A stretch of 64,000 nucleotides of DNA from NCBI GenBank assembly GCA_032871835.1, contig CM065296.1, positions 55,891,288 through 55,955,287 on the forward strand. Direction: 5' to 3'. The DNA comes from Dipteronia dyeriana. Its lineage: Eukaryota; Streptophyta; Magnoliopsida; Sapindales; Sapindaceae. A program made the translations under genes and the position numbers. The notes beneath the pieces are model-generated. The model did not search any database. It worked only from the letters and a program-made list of their open reading frames with translations, and was not told the origin of the DNA. Of the stretch, positions 36,101 through 47,454 are shown in pieces. The first letter of the stretch is position 1; every line of letters starts with the position of its first letter.

Positions 36101-39100
36101 TTACCAATTTGTAATGCAGTCGAAACAAAAGCGCTTGTTGCATTCGGAATCGGAACAGAAGACAACACCATTCTTGTCGCTCCTCTGACATTGGTGACAC
36201 ATGAAACTCCCCTGCTTCACTCTTTTGGACTTATCCTGAAGGGCAATGAAAATTACAAACATAAATAATTCTTTTAAGAAAAGACTCTTACAGGCACGAG
36301 TTTCTAAAAGGAAAAAAAATGGATGAACACAACTAATATTAACTGTGATTGAAGCCTTAATTAATGAAATGGTTTGCAAGTTGATGAGGATCAGCCAGTT
36401 GATCACAATTCGGCTAAGGTTGGAAAAGATACATATCCTTTAACCATTCATGGAGGACCAATGACAAGAGCTAAAGCTAAAAGGATGAAAGAAGCCTTAA
36501 CTTGTTTAATGGAAAGCATTTGGAAGGAGCAAGCTAGTCAAGATTTGGTCAAGGTTCTAAGGATGCAAGAAGAGTATAAAATGGTTAACATGTTTCAAAC
36601 AAGTCCAAATCCCGAAGACAAGAGTTCAACCTTGTTAGAATGAAGTATTCTAGCCTATCTTGAAGAATAAAAGGCCATTCAGCCATGTTGGGAATTGTGG
36701 GCCTATTTTATAATTAGTTTGGGTTTAATTATGTTGGGTTTTGTGGGCTTATTTTCTGATTAGTTTGGGTTTTAATTGTGTTGGGTTTTGTGGGCTTATT
36801 TTATGAATAGTTTGGGTTTTTGTGTTGGGTTTTATTTTGTTAAGTGTGAGTTCATGTGTTCTTTGATTAGGAATAAGGAGTTACAAAGGCTGAATACTTT
36901 ATGGCCATTATTCATGATCTAAATGTCATTTAGTGGGAGGTTACACATTTAATGGGCAGTTATATTTGTGTTGTATTGTCCTTGGCCTTTGTTCTATATA
37001 AACAATGCTACTTTTTCTATGTAAGGGCAGAGATTTGAGTAATATAAACTTATTTGAGCACTTTGTGAGTGTTTTGTTTTTAAGTTCTTGCATGAACTTT
37101 GGAACTTATCAAGCTTATTCAGCTTGTGGCGTTCAACAACCTCAAAATCTTTGTTTTGCCTTTAAACTTATCAAACTTCATAGTTTGTGACGTTATGGGG
37201 AAATCAAAGTGCTGTTCTAATTAGCTTTTACCATCATTCCATTGATAAAATGATTAGAATAGTTTCTCTTACTTCAATCTTGAACGATCGGGTTTGTTTC
37301 AATTAGTTGGAGGGTGTTAAATTGCATTCCAAATGTATCATAGCTCTTTAGCTATTGGGGTGTATGGTTGCTAAGTTAATGATTTCCATCACAAGTGCAG
37401 GACACTTGATGATAATTTACTAAACATATGCACCAGGCCAATGTTTGTGCATATCATAATCTTGCATTAACCCTTCTAAGGAGCAAGTATACGTATCAGT
37501 TCAGAAATCTTAAAATTCAATAAATAAATAAAAACATAACCAAATAAAAACATCTATTAAAATTCTTTCACAGTATAAACCATTTCCGATTCAAGCCATT
37601 CAAACAAAAAGTACAAATAAGATCATATTCACAGCTAATGTTCTATACCTATCTCCATCACTTATATGTGGAGACAACTTTTAAAATGTCACTCCCTGCA
37701 GAATATTCCGGTTAAAATTTTGAGTTTCCCTGTACCAAGACCCACTCCCCTGCACCCTTAGAAGAGTCAACATCTTACATCTTCCTTCTTCTTGTCATAA
37801 GCACCCTTCTTCTCCGTAAAGTAAAATCTCATATCGTAAAATAGTTGCTGCTCTTCTCTTGAAAAAATAAAAATATTCCCTTAAATGTTACCATCCCAGT
37901 GACAATCAAAGCATCCAAATTCTTGATATTCCTATAACACTAAAACCCGGTGTTCGAAAAATTGGAAAAATCAGCCGATTAATGGGCGAAAATCAGCTAA
38001 GCGGCCTTCTGTTGTGCCGAAAGGCCGAAAATTGGCCTTATTAGGCGGATCCCAAGTAGTCGGCACTAGTCGCGGATTAGTCACCCTCGGCGGACTAGGC
38101 AGAGTCAAAGTTGTTGACTCTGCCTAGCCCGATAATTTTTTTTTTAAAAAAAAAAACAATTTAAAACGGTGCCGATTTGCATCACTTTAATGAAGCCAAA
38201 ATGCTGCCGTTTTGGTCTTCATTAAAGTGAAGCCAAAATAGTTCTTCACTTCTTCTCGACCAAACCTCTCAACCAAAGCTGCTGCCATTCACTTTCAATC
38301 GCCGAGATCATTGTCCAAAGTTGTTGTCCGTCGTCGCCATGTCGCCGCCGTCATCACTCGTTCAGTCTTCGTCCATCTAGGGTTTGTATTATTTATTTAT
38401 ATTTACATTTTTAGTTTTTTTACTATAGGTTATTTATTTCTTAATTGTTTTAAGGTTTGTATGTTTAGGGTTTGGGAAAATTGATTATTTATTTTAGTTT
38501 TAGACTTTGGATTTGATCATTGGAATTTGTTTGTGATTGGATTTTTAGCAAGAAAAATTTAATAAATATATAAATCGTAGGCCGATTCATCACCGACTAG
38601 TCGGCCTAGACGCTAGGCGCTAGGTCTCCGCCCTACTAGCACCTAGCGCCTACTAGAACACTGCTAAAACCTTCACGGCTAGCACTAACTAGCCACCCAA
38701 ACTCTTTGATTTCAGCTATAACCTTCACCAACAGCAAACCTGTCCCAATCCCACTACAACCTACCTACCCGGCACAACCGTCCAAGAGAGAGAGAAAAAA
38801 AACAATTAGCAATCACACAACAATACAATGAAGCAAAAAATCAATCCAATGAAGTATCATTTTACACTTTTTTTTAATGCAAAAAATGAAGCAAAATTTA
38901 ATCTCTACCTTACATTTTCAACTAGCTACTAAAACTATACCTCAAAACATAAAATATCTCGCTACAATGAAGTAAAATGTGAGTCCAGTGTAGTACCAAA
39001 CACCAAAAAGAACTTACCTTCCATTTTCAACTAGCTACTCAAAAAACAAAATATCACTAAAATGAACCGAAAAATCAGCCAAATGTAGTACCATTTTATG

Positions 39101-39762
39101 CGTTTTTGAAAACAAAAAATGAACAAAATTTATTCATTTACCTTCCATGTGCAGCGCTAGCTAATAAAACTGTTACTCAACACAAAAATAATGTAATACC
39201 GTTTTAAACATTTTCAAACAAAAAAAATGAACCAAATTTAATCTTGACTCCATTTTCAACTAGCTACTAAAGCTGTTACTCAAAACACAAATTATCACTG
39301 CAATGAAGCGATAAATCAGTCCGATGTAGTAACATATCACACCTTTTTACGACGAAAAAAAAACAAGAATTTAATCTATTACCTTCCATTTTCAACAAGC
39401 TGCTAAAACTGTAACTCGAAACCCAAAACACCGCTGAAAAAAATTAAAAAGCACGTATACTTTTAAAAATCATCTACCTTGACTCCTATCTTTGACACTG
39501 ATTTTCCAGATTTGCCCTCAACAGCCCAGGCGTCATCACCGACCAATCTATCTCTCTTCTGCTTCTCGTTCTCTCTGCTCCTAACCTTTTTCTTATTCGA
39601 CAGCAGGGGCGACTCGTCCTCGCTTGGGTTCTTTGATTTGCTGACATTGCGCCTTCTGCCGCATTCGATTCTCTCTAAGGAAGCTTCGTCTCTGTTCAGA
39701 TTGTTATCGGTACTCGTCCTCTTCTTCGGTTGCCGCCACCGACGCTGAGACGGAGAATCCAT
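30199..39762 (-). CDS. JmjC-domain histone demethylase, KDM3/IBM1 (JMJ25) type
   Basis: Twelve exons, 5' to 3' on the minus strand: 39762-39478, 36235-36105, 35969-35870, 35730-35598, 35516-35453, 34107-33363, 33273-32944, 31979-31473, 31372-31300, 31216-31131, 30753-30634, 30273-30199. All introns are GT-AG and the exons sum to 2649 nt (882 residues). Residues 1-95 are basic and probably nuclear targeting. Residues 108-164 form a RING-like Cys cluster (C108, C111, C122, C127, C132, C135, C152, C155 and on). C238-C266 is a second Cys cluster (CDNC...CPNPDC...CLTCC). The JmjC domain has H590-C-D592 and H812 (GCPHQVRN), so the Fe(II) ligands are intact. The C-terminal [20 protein letters not shown] is typical of the plant family. 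Related enzymes remove H3K9 methyl groups in the nucleus. Which paralogue this is cannot be told from here. Confidence 0.93.
36374..37395 (+). mobile_element. gypsy 3' end (pol tail plus LTR) inside intron 1 of the demethylase
   Basis: The + strand ORF 36374-36643 contains [17 protein letters not shown], a motif found at the C-terminus of many plant Ty3/gypsy polyproteins. A purine-rich stretch (AAGAATAAAAGG) is followed by TGTTGGGAATTGTGGG at 36686, the likely LTR start. The right end near 37395 (TTTCCATCACA) is a guess. The 5' part of the element is absent. It lies in the opposite direction to the gene. Confidence 0.6.
36686..36840. repeat. short tandem repeats at the LTR start
   Basis: Three copies of a unit of about 50-60 bp, each with TGTTGGG(A/T)(A/T)TTGTGGGC, TTATTTT and TAGTTTGGGTTT. 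Confidence 0.8.
37948..38663. mobile_element. hAT-type non-autonomous element in intron 1, 8-bp target duplication
   Basis: The duplication CTAAAACC lies at 37940-37947 and 38664-38671. The ends are inverted: CGGTGTTC on the left, GAACACTG on the right. Subterminal parts are rich in CGGCNNACTAG-like words (AGTCGGCACTAGTCG; CGACTAGTCGGCC). The middle (38225-38395) includes GC-rich sequence with CGTCGTCGCCATGTCGCC and a TAGGGTTTGTATT stretch that looks like a captured gene leader. There is no transposase, so mobility depended on an enzyme from elsewhere. Confidence 0.85.
38825..39460. repeat. degenerate tandem repeat in intron 1 next to exon 1
   Basis: About five copies with spacing 104-136 bp. 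Shared words are TACCTTCCATTTTCAACTAG, CTACTAAAACTGTTACTCAA, AATCAGTCCAATGTAGTACC and ATGAA(G/C)(C/A)AAA. Reference points are at 38915, 39024, 39149, 39253 and 39388. The array ends about 20 bp before the intron 1 donor. Confidence 0.85.
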
Positions 39763-40567
39763 GCACGGCGGTGACTCGAGTGACAGTTGACAGCAAATCT
39801 GTGGAACGCTTAAAAATGAAAATGACCTTTTTTTATTTGAAAATGGAAATGAAAATGACTTGGGATGGTAACCTGATATACGTGTCTCATTAGTATTTAG
39901 ACTTTATTTGGTATGGCTTTTTAATAGAGCTTCTACTGAATCTTTTTGTAATTGAACTTATAATAAAAAAAGTTTTTTACTATCTTAAATTACATAAAAG
40001 TGATTAATAATATATTTTTACTGTATTAATTATAAAAAAGAGCCTTGACAATTTATCAGAAAAGAGATATAAGGTGAGATATAAGGTGAGATATCCAAAA
40101 TTTATAAATCGTATTTAAGATAATTCATATATTTTAAAATAATTTAAAAAAACTTTTTAGAAAAGCTTAAAATCCTAATAGATATAAAATAGCTTTTATA
40201 AAGGTAGTTAAGATAATTCCATATATTAAAAAAACTGTTTTAAGTTTTATCAAACAACTAGAAAAACTCTAAAATAGTTTCTAATATTCAAAAAATGTTT
40301 TTGGCCCTTTCAAAAGCCATACCAAACATACACTTGATTTAGGGTTTTCCTACCATAGGGCATCGTAAAAGTTATTTTTTTGTATATAAAAAATTGGATC
40401 AAAGTAAATGAAAACCTCGATAAATGAATGTTCGATAAATTTCTTGTTTAAATAAAAAAAAATCGATTTCGACTCGAACATATGTACTAAATTAAAAACC
40501 TCATTAAATACATAAGATAATTTTTTTTTAAAACCATTTAAGTCCAAAGAATATATAAATTAATGAT
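39763..40567. other. upstream region of the demethylase gene
   Basis: Should hold the 5' UTR and promoter of the minus-strand gene. AT-rich from about 39900. No TATA box could be chosen with confidence. A 13-bp repeat (AAGGTGAGATAT) occurs twice at 40069-40093. Confidence 0.5.
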
Positions 40568-42224
40568 GAGATATTAAGATTTTAGTCCCTCTAGTTAGCG
40601 TTAATATGAGTTTGGTCCACTAATTTTTTAAATTACTAACTTTAGTCCTCCCGTAACGGTTTACGTTAAATGACAATGTCAGAGGATAAAATGAACAGAT
40701 TGCCCTTGGTACCTATTAAAAGACCATTATGCCCTTCATGTGTTCATGAAGTGGGGTTGTTGGACCTGTTAAATGCACCTCAACCCATATCCTTTTGCAC
40801 CCCGAATCAAGTCAACTTGGGCCACTAAGCACACCCCGAACATTACTGAGTACACCCCTTCTGATTTTAGCCACCACGAAACCGTGAACAGTCATCTTCA
40901 TCTTTATCAGTTCATTTCACAGCCACCACCATCTTCATTCATCTTCATCAGTTCATTTCACAGCTACCACCAAATCAAGATCCAACAGTGAACCACCCAT
41001 CATCAATTCCATAGCCACCACCATTCGACCACCATAATCAAACCGAAATCAAAATCAAAATTAATCCAACAGGCAAAATCAAAATCAAATTAAAATCCTC
41101 AAATCAATTTCAACAGACCACAATCACTATTGCATAAACCAAACCCCTACCACCAATCCATGCCCAGAACACATCATCACCACCACTACAAAACACATTC
41201 GCCGATAAACCGGCCCGAAACACCACCAATCATCCCACCTAGAAAACGTCGTGTATCCACCAATAAACCCACTCAAAAACCTCCTAGAAACCGGCAACGA
41301 AACCACCCATCAATCCCACCCAAAAATCTCTACCAAACTCCCCATAAATCGCTACCAAACCTCACCTATAAACCCCTATCGTAACCATCCAGAAACTAAA
41401 TATCCAAACTCATCAATCAAAACCACCAGTAGTTTGAGAAAGTGAAGAAGAGCGCGATGATGCTAGAGAAAGAGAAGAAGAGAATTAGAGAGTGATAGAG
41501 AAGAAGAGAGCGGTGGAAGAAAGGAAGAGAATCAAGAAGAGGAAGAGAGAGAGAGAGATAGAGAGAGTTTATGTAGCGACGAAGATGGCGATGGGTTTGA
41601 TTTCTGGGTTTTGTTTTTTTATTTAATTTTGAAATGGTGAAGTAGACGAGTGGTGGAGGTGAATAAGAAGAAGAAGGTAATTGGTTTGGTTTCTGGTGGT
41701 GGTGGTGGTGGTGGTGGTGAACGAGTGAGAGATACCAAGAGAGATGAAGGGTCTGGAGAAATGTGATGAAGGGGGTGTTTGGTGTGTTGTGGTCAATTTC
41801 ATATTTTGTAAAGCTTTGTGGTTATTGTTTAATTACTATGAGTATTTAAGTAGATATATAATTATATAAATTTGTCAAGTGTAATTATATAAATTTATTA
41901 AGGGTATTTGTGCCTTTTTCAATTTTTTTAATTTTTTTTTAATGTTTAATATTAATTATTTTAATATTTTTTTAATTTTAAAAATTTTACATTATGAAAT
42001 ACCAATTTTACCCTTGTTCCAGAAAAGCTTCTAGAAGCTTTCATCAAATTTCCCATATTGCCCTTGTTGATCTAACGAAAGTCAACGAAAAATAAAGGGA
42101 ATTGGACTGTAGGGATTCGAATTTGTATTGTCAAAGAACTGGTGGACTAAAGTTAGTAATTCAACGAACTGGTGGACTAAACACAGATTTACGCTAATTA
42201 GATTGACTAAAATCTTAATATCTC
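40568..42224. mobile_element. Mutator-like element (MULE) with long terminal inverted repeats
   Basis: The left end GAGATATTAAGATTTTAGTC is matched by the inverted right end. Similarity continues inward for about 100 bp (TAATTAGCG, TTTGGTCCAC, ACTAACTTTAGTCC). A 9-bp flank, ATTAATGAT at 40559-40567 and ATTAATAAT at 42225-42233, differs by one base; 9 bp is the usual Mutator duplication. The interior is strand-biased: CCACCA-rich and Pro-coding at 40850-41400, then GA-rich at 41430-41580 and a (GGT)n run at 41692-41720. No transposase ORF. The interior could be captured gene sequence. Confidence 0.8.
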
Positions 42225-42357
42225 ATTAATAATTGATTAAATACATAAAAAAACATATAACACATAAAAATTCACAATACATATCAATAAACTTTTAACT
42301 TAACAACTTTCTTTCAAAAAAAAAAAACTTAACGATTTCTATTTTCTTAATTCAAAT

Positions 42358-43531
42358 TGTTAACGGAAAATTTGCTAGGGATGAGAAATTCCAATTAACA
42401 CCCTCGGGACCACTACCACAGAGGAGGTGGCCAGGGGTTGGTACCTTTGGTACCTGGATTGTTCGAACAAAGGTGGTGTTTAAATGTAAATTCAATGCGA
42501 AAAGGAATATAGTGCTTTATTATAAATCATGTATGTCATGCAAAAAATCTCTCAAATACTCTCAATCTCACTGGGTACGGTAGGATGGCAATCTCGTGCC
42601 TGTCGAATAGTAGAATACAGCGATGGTCGTATTCTGATTATAGAATTTAGGCTAAACTCAACTCTCTCCATGTCTGTTTTTCTTCTCATCCTCATGTCTC
42701 GTGCATACTTGGGCGTATTTATACACCGTCCAACTGGGTCAACTCATGGTTCTCCCGACATTATTTTCTTAACCAAATCCTCTCTTATCGGACGGGATCA
42801 CTCGTTTAAATGTTATTGACTTTGGCTTAATTACGGCATCAAGAATATCTGGAATAGGGATAAGTTTGTTTCCACTTTAGACTCAATCAATTGCTCTGCA
42901 CGTACTCGGTGATTTAATGTTTGTTGGAGTGTAGATATGATCATTTGTACCTTCAAGGTGTGACGCCCTATGGAGGTCATCGAGCATGGTGTTTGCTCCC
43001 TCAAAGTGTGGGAGGGGTATATCTGTGTTCTGGTATATCTGTGTTCTAGGAGTTTGATCTGACTTTTCCAGGTCCCTTGGAGTTTGAGATGGCCCCTTGT
43101 GGGTGCTCTTTGGTGGGAGTGGAGTTGCAGCGAGCTTCCTCTTACCTACCCAGTTAGGTCCGGATCTTCCTTCGGTGAAGTGGAGCAATGTTGTAGTGCA
43201 AGCTTGGTACCTGATAGGTCTTTCTCTGAGCTTGGAAAGAATGGTGGGCTTCTAGGGAGGTTGTGAGGCAATCTTGACCTTGGGGAGCCTGGATCGTCCT
43301 ACATCAGGCTTTTTCCTGAATTCTTGCTTCGGTGTTAGGAGCTCGATCTGATCATGTCGGGCTCCACCCTGGGTGTTTCCAGAGCTCATCGACTCTTTCT
43401 CATATCTGCGGGGTGGCTCCACAGCTTGCCCCTAGGACCCACGGTTCCATGGTGGGTAATCTTGGGCTTGGATCCGGGCTAGGAGAGTGAAAAATTTCCC
43501 TTTTGTCCCCAGCCAAATTTGACTATTAACA
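42358..43531 (-). repeat. 3' LTR of element C
   Basis: Starts TGTTAACG and ends TTAACA on the + strand. Aligns with 55306-56466, including CCCTCGGGACCACTACCAC and GGTTGGTACCT. A TATA-like TATTTATA (42716-42723, TATAAATA on the minus strand) is at the expected place for the promoter. Confidence 0.93.
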
Positions 43532-43546
43532 GAAGTCCCCTCTGAC
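43532..43546 (-). promoter_or_regulatory. polypurine tract of element C
   Basis: Minus strand AGTCAGAGGGGACTTC, directly before the 3' LTR. The same bases occur at 58246-58262 next to the LTR of element D. Confidence 0.8.
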
Positions 43547-43912
43547 TTGAACACCAGTGATTGGGTTGGAGTCATATTTCCTTTTTTAATTGGGAAACTT
43601 TCCCTCCATTCTCGCTACCAAAATCTTAGTGGAAATCTTCACAATAATAGCACAAGTGACATGGCGTGCATAGACCAGTGTACTCCCCAAAATAATCCGG
43701 CTACGTTACGACCATTCCCGAGATTCGAGGCAATCTCATCAGAGATTTCGTAGACGCCATTGCTCCATTCACTCCTATTTATACCCAACTGCTTCACCGT
43801 CTTCCTCACGCTTTCTTTTAAATTTCAAAGTTTCAAAAACCCTTTCTTTTGCTACCTTCTTGAGCAACGCCTTCGTCTTTCCTTTTATCTACCTCCAAAC
43901 ATTCCCTTACCA

Positions 43913-46134
43913 TGTTGAAAGTTAGTCGTGACTCCGTTGACTCCATCGTAGATGGTAAGGAAGTGTTCAGCCTTGCCCATGGAAAGCGGGCACGTAAGAA
44001 CTTCAACAACAATGACTCTCATTCTAGCCCGTAACGTCGCCGATCGAATAGGAATATAGCTATCGGGACTGGGTTCTCTAATAGACCAGATAACCCTTTG
44101 AGCTTTGTCGACGAAGATTCTGATGGGGAAAATAGGGATGATGCTGTTGGGAAGGATCAAGTCACAGTCGTTTGTCCTCCTTTGGAGAGGCTTTCTCCTT
44201 ATGACTTCAGGGTCATCCTGGACTCTACTGTTGATCCGAACTCGATTGTCCATCTGAGGTCCAAGTATGGTATCCCCAACAGCGTATCCATCTCAGTTCC
44301 TCTTAGAAACTATAACGTCTTCAATCCTCCCAAAGGCGTGCTTCCAATTCATGTAGCGACCCTCGAGATTGAAGTCAGGTTTTCTCTCTATCCTACCCTT
44401 CGACGGGCTCTCAACGCTCTACAGCTAGCTCCCCTCCAGCTGACTCCCGGCTTCTGGAGGCATCTGATTGGCTTTTAGAGGCATATGATTGGCTTTCTCG
44501 TGTTTTGGAAGGAACAATACGAGTTGAGCAAGGTCACTAGGGAGCCAGGGATAGAGGAACTGGCTTACCTCTTTTAGATTAGAAGCCTGTCCGGAGCTCT
44601 CAGAGGTCAGTTCTATGCGAAAGCTAAGAGCAAGCTCAACTTCATCATTCCCGACGCTTCAAAGAAAGATCATGCTTGGAAGAAGGAGTGGATTCTAGAG
44701 GAGGATGATTGGGGAAGCTCGTTCTTCATCGGTGGGCATGAGTTCGCGGTTCCCACAACCTTCAATGATAAACGATTGTAAGACCGTGATTCTTTGCCCA
44801 CTGAGTCTGAGGCTGTATTAAGGGCCATCCTCCTTAGGAACTATTTGAACCTAAAGTTCTCAACTGCCAACTCCTTCGATTCTCACAGAGTAAATCACTA
44901 TCTATGAATTTCTGATGCTACTCCTCATAAGTAACACTGAGCCATCCTGTTTTGTTTTGTTGACTAGCTCGCTTATGACGTTTTCGCTTTTCATTTTTTT
45001 TAACAGTTTTGTTGTTGTTCCAGTTTCTCACGAAGCCCAGCAAGCTCTCACTCATCCTCCTCTTGCTAGAATGCCTCGGGGAGCCCATTTGGCTGCCACA
45101 GAGAAAAATGGGCCTACTGTTCCAGTTGGGGTCTCTTCTGCTCATGCTCTGTCTCCTTCCCAAGCTAGGTCTAGGATGGCCAATCTTACGTCGCGGGCTT
45201 CGAGGGTGCTAAACAGGGGAAACTCTGTTTCCCAAGCTACTACTACAACCATATCTTCCCCCTTTGATCCTTCTATTGCCACCGCTACTAATGTTGCTCC
45301 TCTGGTTAACCTACCCGGTGTCTCTGCCTCTCCACCTACGCTCCCGACTCTTCGAGCTTCTAAGAGCCTCGAAGCTGACACTTCAGGGGTTCATCCCATC
45401 AGCCCCCAACATTAGTCCAACTCGATGGGGCAAGATGAGATCTTGATACAGTTTGTCTTGTCTTGCCATGGTGGTGGGCTCTCCAGGATGGCTTCAATAT
45501 CTGTCGAAGTCATGCTTACCAAAGGGTCCTCTCTCCTGGCTGAGGTAACTATCTTCCTGTAGACCTTTTCAGCGACTGCAAGCTTTGATAATTTTCTAAC
45601 CTTGGCTTCACACCCTGTAGGCTTTCAAATTCAATGTGGCGATAGGCCACCAGGTAGCCTCTCTCCATGACTGGGATGTACAAGCTAGGCCGAAGCTAAA
45701 AGAGCCATGGGACTACTCGCGCAAGCTCAGACCTTGGTGCAAGAAATAACTTCCAGTAAAAGTGGAATGAAGGTTGAGCTGGCTGAGCTTTATTGCGATT
45801 ATGAGAGGCTGAAGCGGTCTCATGACCAAGAAACCCTCCAGTCTGAATGTCGGGCTAGACAGAGGGACTCCTAGAAAGAAAAAGCCCAAATGTTGGATGT
45901 TGAAAACCAGGGTCTGCACGCCCAATTGGCCAAGCTACAAGCCGAGGTAGATGCTTCATTCAATGACGGGTATTTTTACGCCTCCTTTAAGGTTGCAGAA
46001 GCTCTCTCTCTCCCTTTCGATCTTTCATCTATTGCTGGTTAGGATAGAGAGGAGATTATGACCAGGGTTGTAAAGATGTCCCTTCTTGATGGTGATGGAG
46101 CGGTTCCTTTTAGCCTGGCTGGAGTTGGAAAGTA
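43913..46134 (+). pseudogene. antisense ORF (aORF) of element C, three exons
   Basis: Runs opposite to gag-pol. Starts with an ATG at 43913. The conserved block (about 44190-44480) reads SPYDFRVILDSTVD, RSKYGIPNSVSISVP, FNPPKGVLPIHVATLEIEV and LALQLAPLQLTPGF-like text, comparable to the block in elements A and D. I place introns at 44890-45006 (117 bp, acceptor after a T tract) and 45545-45620 (76 bp, donor GAG/GTAACT, acceptor CCTGTAG). The middle exon is Ser/Pro/Ala rich. The last exon is a coiled coil ending with SFNDGYFYASFKVAEALSL. Stops at about 44032, 44476, 44576 and 44779, among others, break it. Function unknown. Confidence 0.75.
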
Positions 46135-46811
46135 ACCCGTCATGACAGATCCTCCCATTTCCCCTCTCATCTTCCCCTTCTCAAGTTCTGAGGAATCATC
46201 TAGTAGGGTTCTACCTGCGCAGTGATTCACCCAGAAGCTCGGGATGAGGTCCAAGACAATCCCGATGAGCCCTCTAGAGCAAAGTTGGAGGTTGAACAGA
46301 AAATGATGGAGTTAATATCTATCCTTCTTGTCGCGGCCATCCCTCTTGAATTTATGGCGGTGGTTAATGAGGCCTAGAAGAGGACCCAGCTGAGCAGTAG
46401 GCAATTGAAAAACCTTCAGAGGAAGGGGTAGCAGGCGAGAGAGGTCAAGGCGAGGAACCACCTGAAGGAGGCGAGGATTATCAAGAAGGAAAAGCACCGG
46501 GGGGAAACTAGGGGGATGTTGGAGCTTGATGTAACCCATTCTTGACTTACTTTGACAGCCAGAAGGGGTAGGGGGTAGGTACCCCACTTTATTCATGCCA
46601 AGTTTAGTCAGTTTTTGCATCCTCAATGATTCCTCTTTCAAACTTTAAGCTGATAACATAAACAATATCACATTCATGAAAACCAATGGTTAGTAGTAAC
46701 CATGTGTTTGATACTTAGGCGAAAGTTGTGTAGTAATCGACGTAGATACCCTTCTTCTATTATTCGAGAAGGTATCTTATCATGTCAACCTTGGTCGAAC
46801 AAATCAGTATT
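46135..46811. other. spacer in element C between aORF end and tandem repeats
   Basis: Contains remnants of a further Glu/Lys-rich coiled-coil-like reading frame (about 46240-46530 on +), perhaps an older 3' extension of the antisense ORF. Nothing else seen. Confidence 0.5.
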
Positions 46812-47310
46812 TTGACCTTTCTTAGGAATAGTAGCCAGACCAAGGTATAAAGAGGGCCATCTAGCCGTATCCTGGTCTCGAGATCTAAGTGGCAAACTAT
46901 ACTCTTACACTCAGACCCTTCTTAGGGGTGGTAGCCCGACCAAGGCATCAGGAGGGCTGTCTAGCTATTTCCTGATCTCAAGATCCGAGTGGTAACTATG
47001 CTCTTACACTCAGACCCTTCTTGGGGGTGGTAGCCCGACCAAGGCATCAGGAGGGCTATCTAGCTATTTCCTAGTCTCGAGATCTGGATGACAGTTATAC
47101 TTTTGCACTTAGACCCTTCTAAGGGTAGTATCCTGACCAAGGCATTAGGGGTAGCGAGACGGCTTTCCCGGCTAATCCTTGGTCTCGAGATCTGGATGGC
47201 AATCATGCTTTTATACTAAGATCCTTCTTGGCGGGGGGTGGTGCCCAACTGAGGCATTATGAGTAGCGAGGGGGCTTCCCTGGCTAATCCCTAGTATTGA
47301 GGCGGTTATG
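46812..47310. repeat. tandem repeat of about 99 bp, five copies
   Basis: Copies start near 46812, 46912, 47011, 47110 and 47218. Each holds CAGACCCTTCTTAGGGGTGG, CCGACCAAGGCAT and GGTCTCGAGATC. Located between the end of pol and the antisense ORF, the same place as the 91-bp repeat of element A, but with unrelated sequence. Confidence 0.9.
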
Positions 47311-47454
47311 TCAAACTTACCCATGTAAAACCTAATCGGATACAGAGAAATTAATGTAGAACATAATTGAGGATGGAGAAACAGCAGACTTTAATAATGA
47401 TCAAAAAGTAGTACATTGTTGTTGGGAATTTGTTAAACCTAAATGGATGTAGTC

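Noticed and set aside
36374..36643. + strand ORF of 89 codons as a possible host gene or exon of the demethylase
   Set aside because: It lies in intron 1 on the other strand and has the [13 protein letters not shown] tail of gypsy polyproteins.
39479..39748. + strand ORF of 89 codons
   Set aside because: Shadow of exon 1 of the demethylase; the minus frame joins exon 2 in phase with good splice sites.
41130..41445. Pro/His-rich ORFs as a possible proline-rich protein gene
   Set aside because: They lie inside the Mutator-like element and reflect CCACCA repeats; no start, splice or family evidence.
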